Source: Misgurnus anguillicaudatus (taxonomy: Eukaryota > Chordata > Actinopteri > Cypriniformes > Cobitidae). From it: a DNA stretch of 64,000 bases. The notes under the pieces are model-generated. The model was not told where the DNA came from. It was given only the letters and a program-made list of their open reading frames with translations, and did not search any database. Of the stretch, positions 45,055 to 57,748 are shown piece after piece. A program made the position numbers and the translations under genes. The stretch is taken from contig NC_073358.2 in NCBI RefSeq assembly GCF_027580225.2, positions 31,336,501-31,400,500 of the forward strand, in the 5' to 3' direction. How positions within the stretch are numbered: position 1 is the stretch's first letter; each line of letters opens with the position of its first letter.

Positions 45055-48000
45055 ATGTCTCGCAAGCTGCACGCAAGGAGGATTGAAGGCATTGACAAAA
45101 ATATATGGTAATTGGGTTTTATAGCAAAATGTTAAGTGAACATGTTGAAAGAAAATGGTTAGATCACGGTGGCAATGTTTTGAATAAAAATGGCTTTTTC
45201 AATTGTTTACCTCATTTTTAAGGTGCTTTGGACAAAAGAGTCTGCTAAAAGTAAATGTCTATTGTAAAATTAAGTTAGTCATTATAGAAAAAAATGCTTT
45301 TATTTTGATATTCTAGTAAATGTTTGCGTGAATTTTATTAATCATTTCACAATCTAAGGGTCAAAGTGTCAAGCAAAAGAACTCAATGATTTGATGTTAA
45401 AAGCAACACTTTGAGTTATTTTTTAATTTTTGGTAGGGTGGAATTTAGTCAGATGGCTGCTGACTATAAGGTAGTGAACCTGGGACAGGGATTTCCAGAT
45501 TTCTCCCCACCTGGTTTTATTCAAGAAGCCTTCTGCAAAGCTGTGAATGGAGGAGTCCCCATGCACCAGTACACACGGGGTTTTGTAAGAAAGTTAAACT
45601 ACATTTAAGTGTGTCCTTTGTTAACTTGTGAAATGCGTTGTGTTTTAAATAGCAAACTAAAGCTTTGATTCATGATCTTACATGGCTGACATACAGGGCC
45701 ATCCACCCCTTGTGAAGATCCTGGCCAAGTTCTTCAGTAGGGTTGTTGGCCGAGAAATTGATCCAATGGAGGATGTCCTGGTTACAGTAGGGGCATATCA
45801 GGCTCTTTTCTGCACATTCCAGGCTCTTATTGATGAAGGTGATGAGGTAAAGTTATCAAGGCTTTTAATGTCTGAAAAATCTAAATAGACTGTCTGTATT
45901 ATATCTGCTTATGATGCTATTTGTTCGTTGTGTGTTGGAGTTTTGCCTTATCTCATTTTCTGAACAGGTAATTATAGTGGAGCCTTTCTTTGACTGTTAT
46001 CAACCAATGGTAATGATGGCAGGAGGAACACCTGTCTATGTGCCTCTCAAACCCGTATGTATCATTTGATTAGATCAGTTTGAGCTGACATTACAATGTT
46101 TATTTTGAATAATGATTGCTGTGTATTCACAGAGAGAAGGCTGTGGTCCAACTATGTCTAGTGCACAATGGGTATTGTCTCCTGAAGAGTTGGCAAGTAA
46201 ATTTACTCCTCGTACCAAGGCCATTGTCATAAACTCTCCTAATAACCCACTTGGCAAGGTGAGATGACCACCAACAAATGAAGAACAGCTTTATATATAC
46301 TTGTGCATAATATTCATATTCAAGTGAATCTCACCAAAACATGGCCATATTTTACTTAAAGGGACATTCCACTTTTTTTGAAAATATGCTCATTTTCCAG
46401 CTTCCCAAGAGTTAAACATTTGATTCTTACCGTTTTGAAATCCATTCAGCTGATTTGCGGGTCTGGCGCTAGCACTTTTAGCATAGCTTAGCTCAATCCA
46501 TTGAATCTGATTAGACCATTAGCATCGCGCTAAAAAATAATTAAAGAGTTTCAATATTTTTCCTATTTAAAACTTGACAGACAGAAAATTTAAAGCTGCG
46601 ATTTTCTAGGCAGATATGGCTAGGAACTATATTCTCAAACTGGCATAATAATCAGTGACTACGGTGATGTAACATGGCTGCAGCAGGTGTAGTAATATTA
46701 CGCAGCAGCCGAAAATAGTCCCCTTGGTTATTTTCAATGGCAGGGGACTAGTTTCGGGCAGTGCGTAATATCACTACGTCTGCTGCAGCCATGTTACATC
46801 AGCAAAGTTCTTGATTATTACGCCAGAATGAGAGTATAGTTCCTAGCCATATCGGCCTAGAAAATCTTAACTTTTAATTTTCTGTCTGTCTTAGTACACG
46901 ATTTATCTACAGAAGAGTCAAGTTTTAAGTAGGAAAAATATTGAATCTCTTTATTTTTTAGCACGATGCTAATGGTCTAATCAGATTCAATGGACTGTGC
47001 TAAGCTATGCTAAAAGTGGTCCCGCCTGACCCAGAAATCGACTGAATATATTCCAAACTGTTAAGAATCAAATGTTTAACACTAGGGGGGCTGGAAAATG
47101 AGCATATTTAAAAAAAGTTGAATGAAATAAGACAATGAAAATAATAAAATAAGCAAAAGCCGCTAAACACCACCTCCGTTAAAAAATGAGATACTAATAT
47201 TGACCGAATGCTGTTGCCATGTACTATACGTTCATCAAATACCTTCGCTTAATCTTGGCCTTAGGCCATTAAGAAATACTGGTTTGTTAGCAGTATGTGT
47301 GATACAGTTTCCTTATTTTTACTTTCTGACTTTATCATTTGTAAAGTTTATAGTTTCTTTAGTGATTTTGCAACTGTCTTCTCCAAAGAAAAAAATATTT
47401 TAGAAGTGGAACTTCCAAAAAGCATAGAGGTTTTTGCAGCGTAGGACAAAACATGTTTATAAATGCCAATGTAATGACTGTAGTGACATAAGTGATGTGT
47501 GTGAAAATGAGGCATTTCAATTGCTGACTAATAACCTTTTCGTTGCTATTAAAGTGAAATTAGTGAACCAGTAATTTAACAGATTAAATTAAATTTAGTT
47601 TCATTTAAATTAATAGTCTGATAAAAATGCTAATTTACAAGAAAACATGTCAGACGCATATAGAGGGTTTTGCATCTGAGCTCCTCATATTTTCTTAGTA
47701 TTTAAATAAAATAATAAAGAAACAAAGAATAAATTACATAAAAATGTAATACATTTTATCAATTGTTTTAAAAATGTGACAAATGTGCATTTGGCTATGA
47801 GTCCAGGCTATGGCCATTTATATTTAATTATATTTAAGCCTATTCATTTGCATTTATGCATTTGGCACTTTTATTTAAATCAACTTGCAGTGCATCAAGG
47901 TATACATTTATATAAATATCTTTGTTCTCTGGAAATCAAACCCATTACCTTTGCGTTGCTAATGCAACACTACCAATTAAGTTACAGAGGTTTTTGTTTA

Positions 48001-51000
48001 ATTTCTTTTGGATTGTGGAGTGAAATATGATCATTTCTTTGTGAGATTCACTTATACACTTACTTAAAGGAACAGTATGTAAGAAATGTATATCAATTAA
48101 TCATAAAATGGCCTTGATATATCACTAGACATTAAGAAATCATTTTCATTTCAAATACTTAAATCACTGACAACAGTGGTCCGGCCAGGATATTGTCATT
48201 TAAAAAGTGGAGTTGCAGCCCTCAACTGATGTTGATGTTGTCATGTTGTGTATTGGCCACCAGTTGTGTGATTGCAATACCAGTTTTAGCCACAAGTTTT
48301 GTGATTGCAGTACCAGTTTTGGCCACAATCCTACATACTGTTCCTTTGATGATATATTTCAATAATCTATAATATCTTTTAAGGTCGGTGGGTAAAATTT
48401 GAACCTAAAATACTTCTGTATATGTTTAGCCAACTCCACCTCAGCTGTGTTTTTTTGCAGGTGTATCTGCGAGAGGAACTTCAAATGATTGCTGACCTAT
48501 GCATTAAGCATGATATAATTTGTATCAGTGATGAAGTGTATGAGTGGCTCACATATGATGGAACTAAACATGTGAAGATCGGTAAGAGCCAAACTGTACA
48601 CACCAATGAATTCAAGTTTTGAGTTTTTGAAACTAATAGAAGTTTTTTGGTAGCAAGTCTGCCAGGTATGTGGGAACGTACTGTCACCATTGGAAGTGCT
48701 GGCAAAACTTTCAGTGCCACAGGGTGGAAGGTGGGTTGGTCAGATAAGAAAAAAAAATTAAAACAGGCAAAGCTCTGGTAACAAGTAGGCCCGCACTTCA
48801 TTTATGCCTGCAAAACTTGGTAAAAAATAAACATTCCTGTAACTTATTATCATTAAAAGCATGCGGTATTTGCATTTTCACTTACACATCTTACCACATT
48901 TACATCTATAACTCGTAATTCAGCATATTTCCCTCCTAAATCAGCAAAGAAATGCAGCAGTTATAATCTGGGCTTAGTGTCAGCTCTGCATTAATGTGTT
49001 CTTTCATGATTTCTGTTAAGGCTGTGCAATATTGAAGTAAATATATGCGATAGCATGCTAAATAATGAAATATTTTATATGCGATATAAAATGTATTTTT
49101 ATGAAATAAATTTAAATTGTATTAAAAAATATTTTACAAAACGATATAACCAACATACGTTTCATATTTTAGGGAAAAGAAAGCATTACCATAACTTCTG
49201 AAAGTGATACAGTAAAAGTAATGTTTCATGTATTTTAACAATGTAAACAAACAAAAATAGCCTAAATATCACCACTATCATGCGCAGTTGCACATGCAAC
49301 ATACTATAATATCCACATTGACCTAAAACTTAGACAACACATTACTTTTTGAAGTATTCAAATTAAATTGATTAATTTTATTGCAAACCATTGGAATGTG
49401 CATATCCTGGTATGCACATTTACTGTGTTTTTGTGATTTCGATATATTGCACAGCCCTAATTGTCATTTTTATTGTTAATTTAGTAGTTTTAATAGTTTA
49501 AATCAGGTGTTTTCAAACTGTGGGTCAGTTCATACAATGAAAACTAAATATAACCTCTTCTAAAAGAGAACTATTTTCTTTTTGTATTTCCTAATGTATA
49601 TTTTTTGCATATTTCTATTAAAAAATATTTGGTGGGTCCTGAGATTGATTATTCCTGTCACGGAATGAGAAGTTTGGGAACCCCTGGTTTAGATGCTTTT
49701 TAATTTAGGCATTTATTTACCTTATTATTTTAATGAAGGTGGGTTGGGCAATAGGATCCGGCCGTGTCGTGAAGCACCTGAAAACCGTCCATCAGAACTC
49801 AGTATATCATTGTGCCACGGCTGCTCAGGTAAAACATTAGACCTTTGTTTTGGGGGTCAAGTGTGTGTCAATCTCAGAATGGTCTTACAATGTTTGCTGT
49901 TGTTCTGAAGGAGGCTGTAGCAGTAGGTTTTCTGAAGGAATATGATGTGTTTGGAACAGAGGACAGCTACTTCCACCAGCTACCCGTCGGTCTTCATGAA
50001 AAGCGTCTCAGGTTGGCAAACTGTCTGAAGAGCGTTGGCTTAAAACCTATCATACCCCAGGGAGGATACTTCATGATTGCAGATATCTCAGATATTAGTA
50101 AGTTACACACAAAGCTGTAAGACAAAATATAACCTGTATAAACGAGACAAAATGGGAAATAAATATATAAAAAAATGAGTGATTTGCCCCAAAAATTATT
50201 ATATATGTGTAGGATTATCTAATACAGCATGATTTTAATAGCATAAAAAATCAACATTTTGTAAGACAGCACCTTACGATTAATATGACAATTGATTTGT
50301 AATAAACTAAAAGTATTCTAATATTTGCTTTTTTTAAGAGGTTAACCTTACTGACCCTGATACTAAAGATGAACCCTATGACTTCAGATTTGTTAAATGG
50401 CTCATAAAAGAAAAGGTAGGTAAAGGTATTTGTGTTTAAGAATGGATCCTAAAGTGTATGAGTTAAACACTTTTGATTTAAACACTACGAGTAAAACACT
50501 ATTCTTTACTTCTGCAACAGGGACTGGCTACTATCCCTGTATCTGCATTCTTTAGCCCAGAACACAGAGAAAATTTCCAGAAATACATCAGATTTTGCTT
50601 TGTAAAGGTATTTTGGAAACACTACACAATATGGACACACATGGGTGATTCTCACGAAACCATTGAAACACCACGGCACTAATGATTTTAGCTTTAAAAT
50701 GTGTAATATAGTAACATTAAAAAGCATCAGAATTAACACAATACTGTGTTCTACCTTGCACAATGTGTGATTTCAACATAAGAATTTATCATTGGAAATT
50801 TTATCTCATTTTCTGCTGAAATTCTCATTACCGCAATGTGTCCAGCTGTGTTTGAACATGCGTTATGTTGTCATTTAATCAAATTAACACAAACATATTA
50901 GGAAAAAAAATAAATGGATGTTTTGCTAGACTACTTTAGGTGACAGAAAAAATATTTACTGAATATACATGTATAATAATAATAAAGAAAAATTAGGAAA

Positions 51001-52062
51001 ATGATGTGTCCATGCCTGATGTTCAGATCCTCCTCAACACTTTTTGAGAACAGTTTAAGCACACATACAGAATTTTAATAAAGTTTGATTTTGAGTGACC
51101 AAGCACATTGACCAGTTACTTCAAGATGGCTACCAGGAAAGATCATTTTTTTACAGTTAATTTGAAATATTGTCTTGTCAGAATGCTTACACAACATTTT
51201 GATTATCATTACCGCAACAGATGCTTATCAAATGTTAATTTAATTATAATACTTTGATTTTAAATGCATGTGCAGAATCTCCAAATTATGTTCTTTCAGG
51301 TTTGTCATGTCATTTTGAAAATATGTCAGTGTTGATGTTTTCTGACTGTTGCGGTAATGAGATTTTTTAGGACTAATTTTTTAAATTATGTTACAAAAAG
51401 TGTTAAATGATAAGTAAAAGTTTTTAAATTAATGTTCCTATTTACTCCAGACTTTGTTTTTCAATGTCTGGTGGGAAAAAAAGTAAATTTAAGCAATTTT
51501 TACATTTTCGTGCTTGACATTTTTAAAACCAAGTTTTCGTGAGAATCACCCCCATATTAATATGAATACATGCTCAAACAAGAATTATGTTTAAACACAA
51601 ACATCATGCATAAAATTATATAAAATAAACTCACTTTTTACATAGTGGTGGTTTCCCTGACAGGGCTAGACTAAAATGCATGTTTAAGCTGGCTCAATTA
51701 AAAAATATCTTACATACAGTATCTTAACATACATCAGTGCCATTGTTTTGACTCAAAATGCACATCAGTAAAGTTTTTGTAAGGTATGTTTTTTTAAAAC
51801 GACTAATGTCCTAATATAACTAAGGTATAGTCCTGGCTTAATTTAAACCCTGTTCGGGAAACTGCCCCCTTATTGCATTTGTTAGTTATTATTAGGGTTA
51901 GTGAATTAAAATGATTCATTTCAATAACTGGATGCACATTGTCGTCGTAATCCCTTGTTTAAATCGCACTTTTTCATTAATGTTCATCTGTTGACATTGC
52001 AGGAGGACTCAACACTAAAAGCAGCAGAGGACATCCTAAGACAGTGGAGTGACAGCAAATAA
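45055..52062 (+). CDS. kyat1: Kynurenine aminotransferase 1 / glutamine transaminase K
   Basis: A PLP-dependent fold-type I aminotransferase: kynurenine to kynurenic acid, and cysteine-S-conjugate beta-lyase activity. Twelve coding exons: 45055-45107, 45437-45584, 45697-45846, 45968-46054, 46133-46258, 48461-48581, 48654-48730, 49739-49828, 49911-50097, 50339-50415, 50521-50607, 52003-52062. They sum to 1263 nt (420 aa; human KYAT1 422). Start [18 protein letters not shown]. Motifs: [53 protein letters not shown] (PLP Asp/Tyr), [13 protein letters not shown] with the Schiff-base Lys at residue 246, [13 protein letters not shown] and MMAGG favour KYAT1 over KYAT3, as does linkage to 9q34-type genes, but some blocks resemble KYAT3. 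The start exon has a 5' acceptor (ATGCAG), so an untranslated exon lies upstream. Confidence 0.92.
45220..45265. repeat. SINE 3' tail fragment
   Basis: AAGGTGCTTTGGACAAAAGA then GTCTGCTAAAAGTAAATGTC matches the conserved 3' core common to many fish SINEs. No head was recognised nearby. In kyat1 intron 1. Confidence 0.55.
46356..47124. repeat. TTAA foldback element, full copy (kyat1 intron 5)
   Basis: About 770 bp, the same family as 29040 and 24270. Left end TTAAAGGGACATTCCACTTT; shared landmarks CATTGAATCTGATTAGACCA and its complement. The right terminus is degraded (ATATTTAAAAAAAGTTGAAT). Confidence 0.88.
47924..47990 (-). repeat. tRNA-derived SINE head (kyat1 intron 5)
   Basis: On the minus strand: CTGTAACTTAATTGGTAGTG (A-box like), then TTGCATTAGCAACGCAAAGG, then TAATGGGTTTGATTTCCAG (B-box like). 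Stems are imperfect, so it is a SINE-type relic rather than a functional tRNA. Confidence 0.65.
48064..48348. repeat. MITE, TTAAAGGAACAGTATGTA type (kyat1 intron 5)
   Basis: TTAAAGGAACAGTATGTAAG at the left and CTACATACTGTTCCTTTGA at the right. Inside, GTGATTGCAATACCAGTTTT / GTGATTGCAGTACCAGTTTT is a short tandem duplication. Length about 285 bp. Confidence 0.75.
49019..49458. repeat. MITE, AAGGCTGTGCAATAT type (kyat1 intron 7)
   Basis: Ends AAGGCTGTGCAATATTGAAG and CGATATATTGCACAGCCCT are inverted complements. The interior is AT-rich with ATGCGATA repeats. Similar hAT-like elements are common in fish; no clean target duplication seen. Confidence 0.7.
50643..51551. repeat. Non-autonomous element, GGGTGATTCTCACGAAA ends (kyat1 intron 11)
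   Basis: GGGTGATTCTCACGAAACCA and TTTTCGTGAGAATCACCCCC are inverted complements. Length about 909 bp. The interior has repeated motifs (ATTACCGCAATGTG, ATTACCGCAACAGATG, TTGCGGTAATGAGA), and no coding was recognised. Confidence 0.75.
51645..51870. repeat. Uninterrupted copy of the GGGGCGGTTTC MITE (kyat1 intron 11)
   Basis: GTGGTGGTTTCCCTGACAGG ... CCCTGTTCGGGAAACTGCCC. It shares ATACATCAGTGCC and TCAAAATGCACA with the 42557 copy. About 226 bp. Confidence 0.75.
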
Positions 52063-53806
52063 ATACACTCAAAGTTCTGACAGTACATTTCTTGCCTCAT
52101 CTGAGCCACATCAGAATGTAATAAGTTTTTTATTTTAGATTTAGCAAACACAACCATACACACACAGAATACATGAAGAGGTTTTTTTTAAAGGAAAAGA
52201 GTTCTAAATAAGTTATTTTACACAAAAGGCCTACATATACTCTACATTATGCAACAAAACTTGAATTTACAAAAAATAACCTTGTTCAAAACTTTACATA
52301 CCCCTATTTTTGAACATTGTGCAATGTTAACTGGATGATGTTTTGTTGATCGTTGTTCATGAGAGCCATGTTTGTGCTAAGTCATTAAACTGTCAACTGT
52401 TCTTCAGAAAAATCCTCCAGGTCCTGCACATATCTTCAATATATAAGAGTTTCAATATTAAAGCTCAATTGGGATAATGGTGGGTCATTTTTAAATGCTA
52501 TTAGGTTTAACCTCCTAAGACCTGAGCTTTGGTTTGTCTTTTTTATCATATTTTTCCAGCTATTTTGGGGTTCGGAAGAACCAATAAATATAATAAACAA
52601 AAAATTTTTCTTTGAACATTTAGCAGTGTAATTGTCCATGTTTGTATACAACATGTTCCAGTTACACCGAATTATGGTGCAAACAACAAAAAATGTGATG
52701 TACACAGATGTGGACATCCAGGTCTTAGGAGGTTAAATATTATTTATTTTTTAATTCCACCATTTCAAAAATTCTTACCAGTTTGAATTCACTCCTCGGA
52801 CTCAGTCATCAACCCAGCCTAAAAGAGTGTGTTGTGCAAAGAAACGCATAAAGCAACACTGAAGCCTAATTGACACATAAACAATTGTTGAAACAGCATT
52901 GGATGGGCAAAAAAAGTGTGTATTGTATCTTTCTTTATAAAGGCCTGATGACCCAGTTTTGATCTGCTTTCCTGTAAATGGAACCTGCATGTTCCAGTCA
53001 GTGAAGTTGCTAAACTCACCGCAACCTTAAAGAAAAAAAAAACACCAAATGATAGGGGGTGAAGGGTTTCTTTAATGCCTTTTGATATAGAACTATATAG
53101 AAATATATGAATACAATAGTGGTGACGTTAATATGAAAATTGTGTGTGCTTGGCCAACATTGCTGCTTTTGAGTCAAAACCTCTTTTGCAATGTCCCATA
53201 CTGTCCAAGTCCATGTTGATTTAAAAATAATGAAAAATAAAATCTCTGCGTTGTTTGCAGGTTACATGCTGCATCTCTGGAATAAAAATGTATACTTAAT
53301 ATTATAGTTAATTAGACATTTTTCCTAATTAATTAAAATGTATGCCTTCCCACCCAAAAAATATTTAAATACAAACAATAAAATATGCGTGCTCACGTTC
53401 AAACTGCAGACAAAGTATAAAGTTTTAAATAGACAGTGTCTTCAGTATATTCTGCTTTATTCAAGCTGAAACAGAAAAGTCAGTGTGGTATATATCCTGA
53501 AGGAACAGCTTCGCACTTTTAGTGAAAATACACTCGGTACCATAACCTTAATCCTTACTTTTTTGAGCATGGGGTTCTACAGGTAAATAAAAAAACTTTC
53601 CAAGTAATTAGCTTGATGTGGTAAAACGGCTTTATTTCAAAGCCACATTGCAACCACTTAAAACACGACCTACTTTCTGGAGATTTAAATGTGCGGCTAC
53701 ACTTTTACCTGCATCCATTTCAACCCTTTCAGTTGAAGTCCACGCACTAGAGAGCTGAAGATTGACACACACCTTATAGTTAGACCGTCAGCAGGTGAAC
53801 ATTGCG
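52063..53806. other. Spacer between kyat1 and the dispanin gene
   Basis: Contains kyat1 3' UTR sequence and a MITE at 52508-52735 with ends TAACCTCCTAAGACCTGAGC / CAGGTCTTAGGAGGTTA. The rest is unremarkable; no other gene recognised. Confidence 0.5.
52508..52735. repeat. MITE with TAACCTCCTAAGACCTG ends
   Basis: Terminal inverted repeats of 17 bp, TAACCTCCTAAGACCTG and CAGGTCTTAGGAGGTTA. Length about 228 bp, just 3' of kyat1. Confidence 0.8.
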
Positions 53807-54222
53807 ATGCAGAACTCTGTAAGGATTCCAATAACTGAGCAAAATTTCAACGATGACATCATTTTTTCTACATTCAATCTTAAATTCTGCAACCCATGCT
53901 GTCTTGGGCTTTGTGCCTTTTCCAACTCTGTGAAGGTGAGCAAAATATGACATAAAACGTGGCATCATAAATATTTTTAAAATAATTGTTCTCAAGCTAT
54001 TATCAATAATAATCATATATAATTGTTTGTCAGTCTAGGGACAGCAGATTACGTGGAGACTTTGTTTCTGCTCAGTCGTACGGAGAACAAGCTCGTCGCC
54101 TGAACATCGCCGGCGTTCTTATCGGATTCATCCTTTTTGTTGTCCTCATAGTCTATTTCATCAAAGCAATGAATGAGAAAGAGTATGCACAGGATCAGCA
54201 AAATAAACTCCACTTCATGTAG
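53807..54222 (+). CDS. IFITM/dispanin-family small membrane protein
   Basis: Two exons, 53807-53935 and 54034-54222, give 105 aa from the ATG at 53807. Exon 1 ends CNPCCLGLCAFSNSVK and exon 2 begins SRDSRLRGD, so the intron falls at the same K|SRD point as in vertebrate IFITM genes. Features: a short N-terminus (MQNSVRIPITEQNF), a CD225 domain with an intramembrane helix and likely palmitoylated cysteines (CNPCC), the loop VSAQSYGEQARRLNIAG, then one strong transmembrane segment (GVLIGFILFVVLIVYF) and a polar tail ending NKLHFM. Family members sit in membranes; IFITMs restrict virus entry, other dispanins do not. The antiviral role is not shown. AATAAA at 54360-54365. No obvious interferon-response element was identified. 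Confidence 0.8.
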
Positions 54223-54644
54223 AATGTTTATTTTACTGTATACTGTGTTAACCTTTCGATAATCTTCAGATTACTAAAACATGAAGAGATTTGCATCTTC
54301 TGAAACACGACATTGTTCATATTTCATCATTGGCACAGCTGTTTTGGTCTTTAAAGCACAATAAAAGGTTACTCAAGCTTCTTGGGTGTTTAATGGTTTG
54401 TAACTTCTATAAAATTCATAACATATCTGTCAACTTTTACAAAAAAAAAACATTAATTAAGAGGACATTTTGGAGGTGCTACAAATATTTAAATGTATGA
54501 AGAATAATCAAAATGTACTAGTTCTTAAACCTTTCTTTGAAAAACATCACTGGCAGGAACTATTTTATTTGAATATTTTATTTAGGATTTTCTGCAAGTC
54601 ATTGTAATAAGGCCTGTAAATATGCAACTCAGCCTAAACAATTA

Positions 54645-54890
54645 AAGATAACACTTTACAATAAGGTTGTATTTGTTTACAATTAGTTAATGCATTAGCT
54701 AACATAATTTATCAATGAACACTTACATTTTTTTAAATTAAGTGTTGTAGCTATTAACATTAGTTAATGCACAATGGTCTAACATAAATAATTAACAAGA
54801 ATTAATAAATGCTGAAAAACTGTACCGTTCATTGTTTGTAGTTGCATTTACTAATGTTTACTAATACAACCTTATTTTAAAGTGTTACCC
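54645..54890. repeat. Foldback repeat (AACACTTTACAATAAGGTTG)
   Basis: Left ACACTTTACAATAAGGTTGT and right ACAACCTTATTTTAAAGTGT are inverted complements, with internal ATTAGTTAATGCATTAGC / AACATTAGTTAATGCAC. A widespread fish MITE type. Confidence 0.75.
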
Positions 54891-55789
54891 AATTATCTTC
54901 TTCAAAAGTTTATTTAGTTAATTATTACCCACAATATGTTAAGTTTTGTTTGTCTGGGACTAGAATTAATTTCTTACAGGCACATTGGTCTCTGCCATTT
55001 AGCTGACAAAACAATTAAAGTGTGACTCAAAAGATTCACTGAGTAAAAAAGAAAAAGGGAAGATGAAAGAAAACATGGGTAAAAAAAATGGGTTATGAAA
55101 CCCATCGTCTGACATCTTCAAATAGGTTTCTCTACTTTTAGATGGAACTTTGGTTATTCTGTCACGATCATACCATACACGGGAGACGAGGATAACGAAT
55201 AACCTCTTTAATAAGTAAACATGTAACTAATCACAGGAATCTGAACAATAACAGCAACACATGCAGACAATGACCAGGAGTGCAAAGAGTATTTATCATT
55301 TGCACATTATGCTCAGGGTGGAAATTAAAACATATTAACTAAATAATGCCTTATATTTGTAGAGTTTGGTTTCAAAACGCAATAAATCCATTTTGACTAA
55401 TTTCGGTAAAAACGTGTTTTCTATACCAAAAAGTGACAAGATGAAACCAATATTTTCAGTTACAAACTTTGACATATCATCTTTTGGTGATAAAAACATA
55501 AAAAATTCTAATCCATAATTTGATTTTCAAAGATTTATTATAAAAACAGTTTTTTTTATCAAAATGCTATGAATCTATTGAATCAATGTGCATTCATCTT
55601 TGCCATGTTATATTCATTTAGTTGACTATTTGTATACACTGATTGAACATTAATGGCATTAATCAAAACACTTACTTTGTCATAATAAGATGCTGCGGTT
55701 ATACTTGGGACGTCGTTGCTGAACTTTTTTCACAGCATTCAGCTGTAAAAATTTTTGAGGTCATGGTAAAATCTTTCATCAAGACATTG
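54891..55789. other. Gene-poor spacer
   Basis: AT-rich with no supported gene. CACGATCATACCATACACGGG near 55165 looks like part of a dispersed repeat. Confidence 0.4.
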
Positions 55790-56252
55790 GTTTAAAACAA
55801 ACAATTAAGTAAATAAAAAATGGGTCCCTGACACAAGATCAAGGTCCTGCCATATAGCCATCCCAGTTCCCTGACCTGAACCATACAGAAAATGGCTGAA
55901 GAGTAGAGAGCAGGAAAATATAAAGGGTCTGGAGAAATTCTGTATGGAGGAATAATCAGAATAACATAACCTGCCATTCTTCAAAAAGAGTCTGAGCTGG
56001 CATCCTTGCAAATGGAGATAGCAAAGAGGATTAAATAAAGGGGTACCCATATTTATGCCCAGTGAGTATTAGAGAAAATTATTTATTTCGTAATGTAATT
56101 TCCCCTTGACTTTCAATTTTTTTACTTCAGTAAAACATTATATTTTTGTTAATTTTTTTATTAAAGCTTAAAAGAAGAAATATTATAGATTATTTTATAG
56201 CTTTCTTTGCTAATATTTAACAAGGGTGCCCAAACTTTTATACCCCACTGTA
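55790..56252 (+). repeat. Tc1-like element remnant
   Basis: Ends with AAGGGTGCCCAAACTTTTAT then ACCCCACTGTA, the terminus type of a Tc1 family (complement CAGTGGGGTATAAAAGTTTG). Upstream sequence TTCCCTGACCTGAACCATAC then AGAAAATGGCTGAA resembles a decayed SPDLNPIEN-W segment of a transposase. The left end is lost. Confidence 0.55.
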
Positions 56253-57748
56253 TGTATAGCAACTCCTCAATAGTCAAGAAAGTTACAATAAATAAAGTTA
56301 CAATAAAGTTGATTAAACTTAAAAAAGTAAGTGCAACAAGGACTTTAATGAAAAAAGATCAATAATGAAAAACAACGAAACAATTCTGATCAGCTCCAAT
56401 TTTCTGTTTTAAAGTTTTTAAACAGTATATCCTCTGATATTTATTTAAATTTATTTACATTAATGCCTTTGGCCTTCATAATCATTTATATTTTTCTAAG
56501 GTACTGTATAATTTTTAATGTGAAATATAGAAAAATGTGTGAGAGAATTATAAATGATGTTGGATTTGTAAGTGTTATATAAGAACAATAAAATCCAGGA
56601 AACATGCACAACCAAATTAACCAGCAGTTATGAACAGAGGTTTTTTTAATACTTAAAGGTAAATTCTGTGGAAACATACAGAGGTTTCTGTGGGCAGTGT
56701 AAGTCTAGTTCTGATTCATCTCCTGTACTACCTGCTGTATATGGAACTCAGTGTGAGAGGCGTGTGGTTGCTATTTCACAGAATAAATCCGAATTTTCCT
56801 GAACTCTACATGACACATGAAGTCTGGCAGCATACAATACATGCATACTCCATATCAAAGAGCTTTGTCTTTTCTGTTTGCTCCATATGTTCAGGACAAT
56901 ATACACATAAGAAGAATTAAAGGTAATAACATAACCGTCTGTGTGATTTTTTTAAAACTTGATGTGCCTCCAGCTATATTTTTGGAGTCAGGGTTAAGAA
57001 GAATAAAGGGTCAGTGCACAAACCATCTGTTATTGAAAAATACTGTGTGTATGCAATATATTGAATATTAGGATTTTAATTCAGTCTAAATGTTCTCTCT
57101 TAATTTCTCTTTTATGCATGCCATTGACTCCAAAATCACTTTTTATGTTTGTGCAGATTATCATAGTGAAAAAAAAAACTTTTTTGTTGTTGGTTTTGGG
57201 CTTATTGCCCAAAGACCATTAGAATGGTTTCTCTGAGAAACACATACAAATGAAGAGTTTGGTTCCAAAACGCGATAAACAGCATTTAAACAAAAAAATG
57301 AGTTATACCACCAAAATCAGAATTGTATCAGGTCAGTTTTAAAAACTAAATTCTTAACTTTACGTAAAATTCAATATCCGCAGTGTTATTCTGTATTTTC
57401 CCACTTTTTTCCCAAAATGCAATGAACGCCAGTCATCCTTTTCTGCAGAATGCAATAAATCCGCTCAACAAATCACAGCGCACCATTCCACGCATTGTAA
57501 ACAACAATGGCGGTGCATTGAATACGCAAGGAATCCTAGTTTTCCTCATCTACTTTGTACTTCATGATCAACAAACAAACAAAAACAAAATAATACTTTA
57601 ATGGCATTGCTAAACTTGTGGTGGTTTTCTGTGACGGGAAAGACACGTTAGCCATCAAAATCTAATAATTAACGCGAGAGGCACACGGAAGATGGAAAAA
57701 TGTCGACTGTTGCTTGTTCTCACATGACAGCATCAAGCTTCTGTCATG
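56253..57748. other. Gene-poor spacer
   Basis: AT-rich. No gene, RNA gene or bounded element recognised; short open frames lack similarity to known proteins by eye. Confidence 0.4.

Noticed and set aside
47924..47990. Possible tRNA gene
   Set aside because: A- and B-box-like parts are present but stems do not pair well and the flanks look like a SINE; treated as a tRNA-derived repeat.
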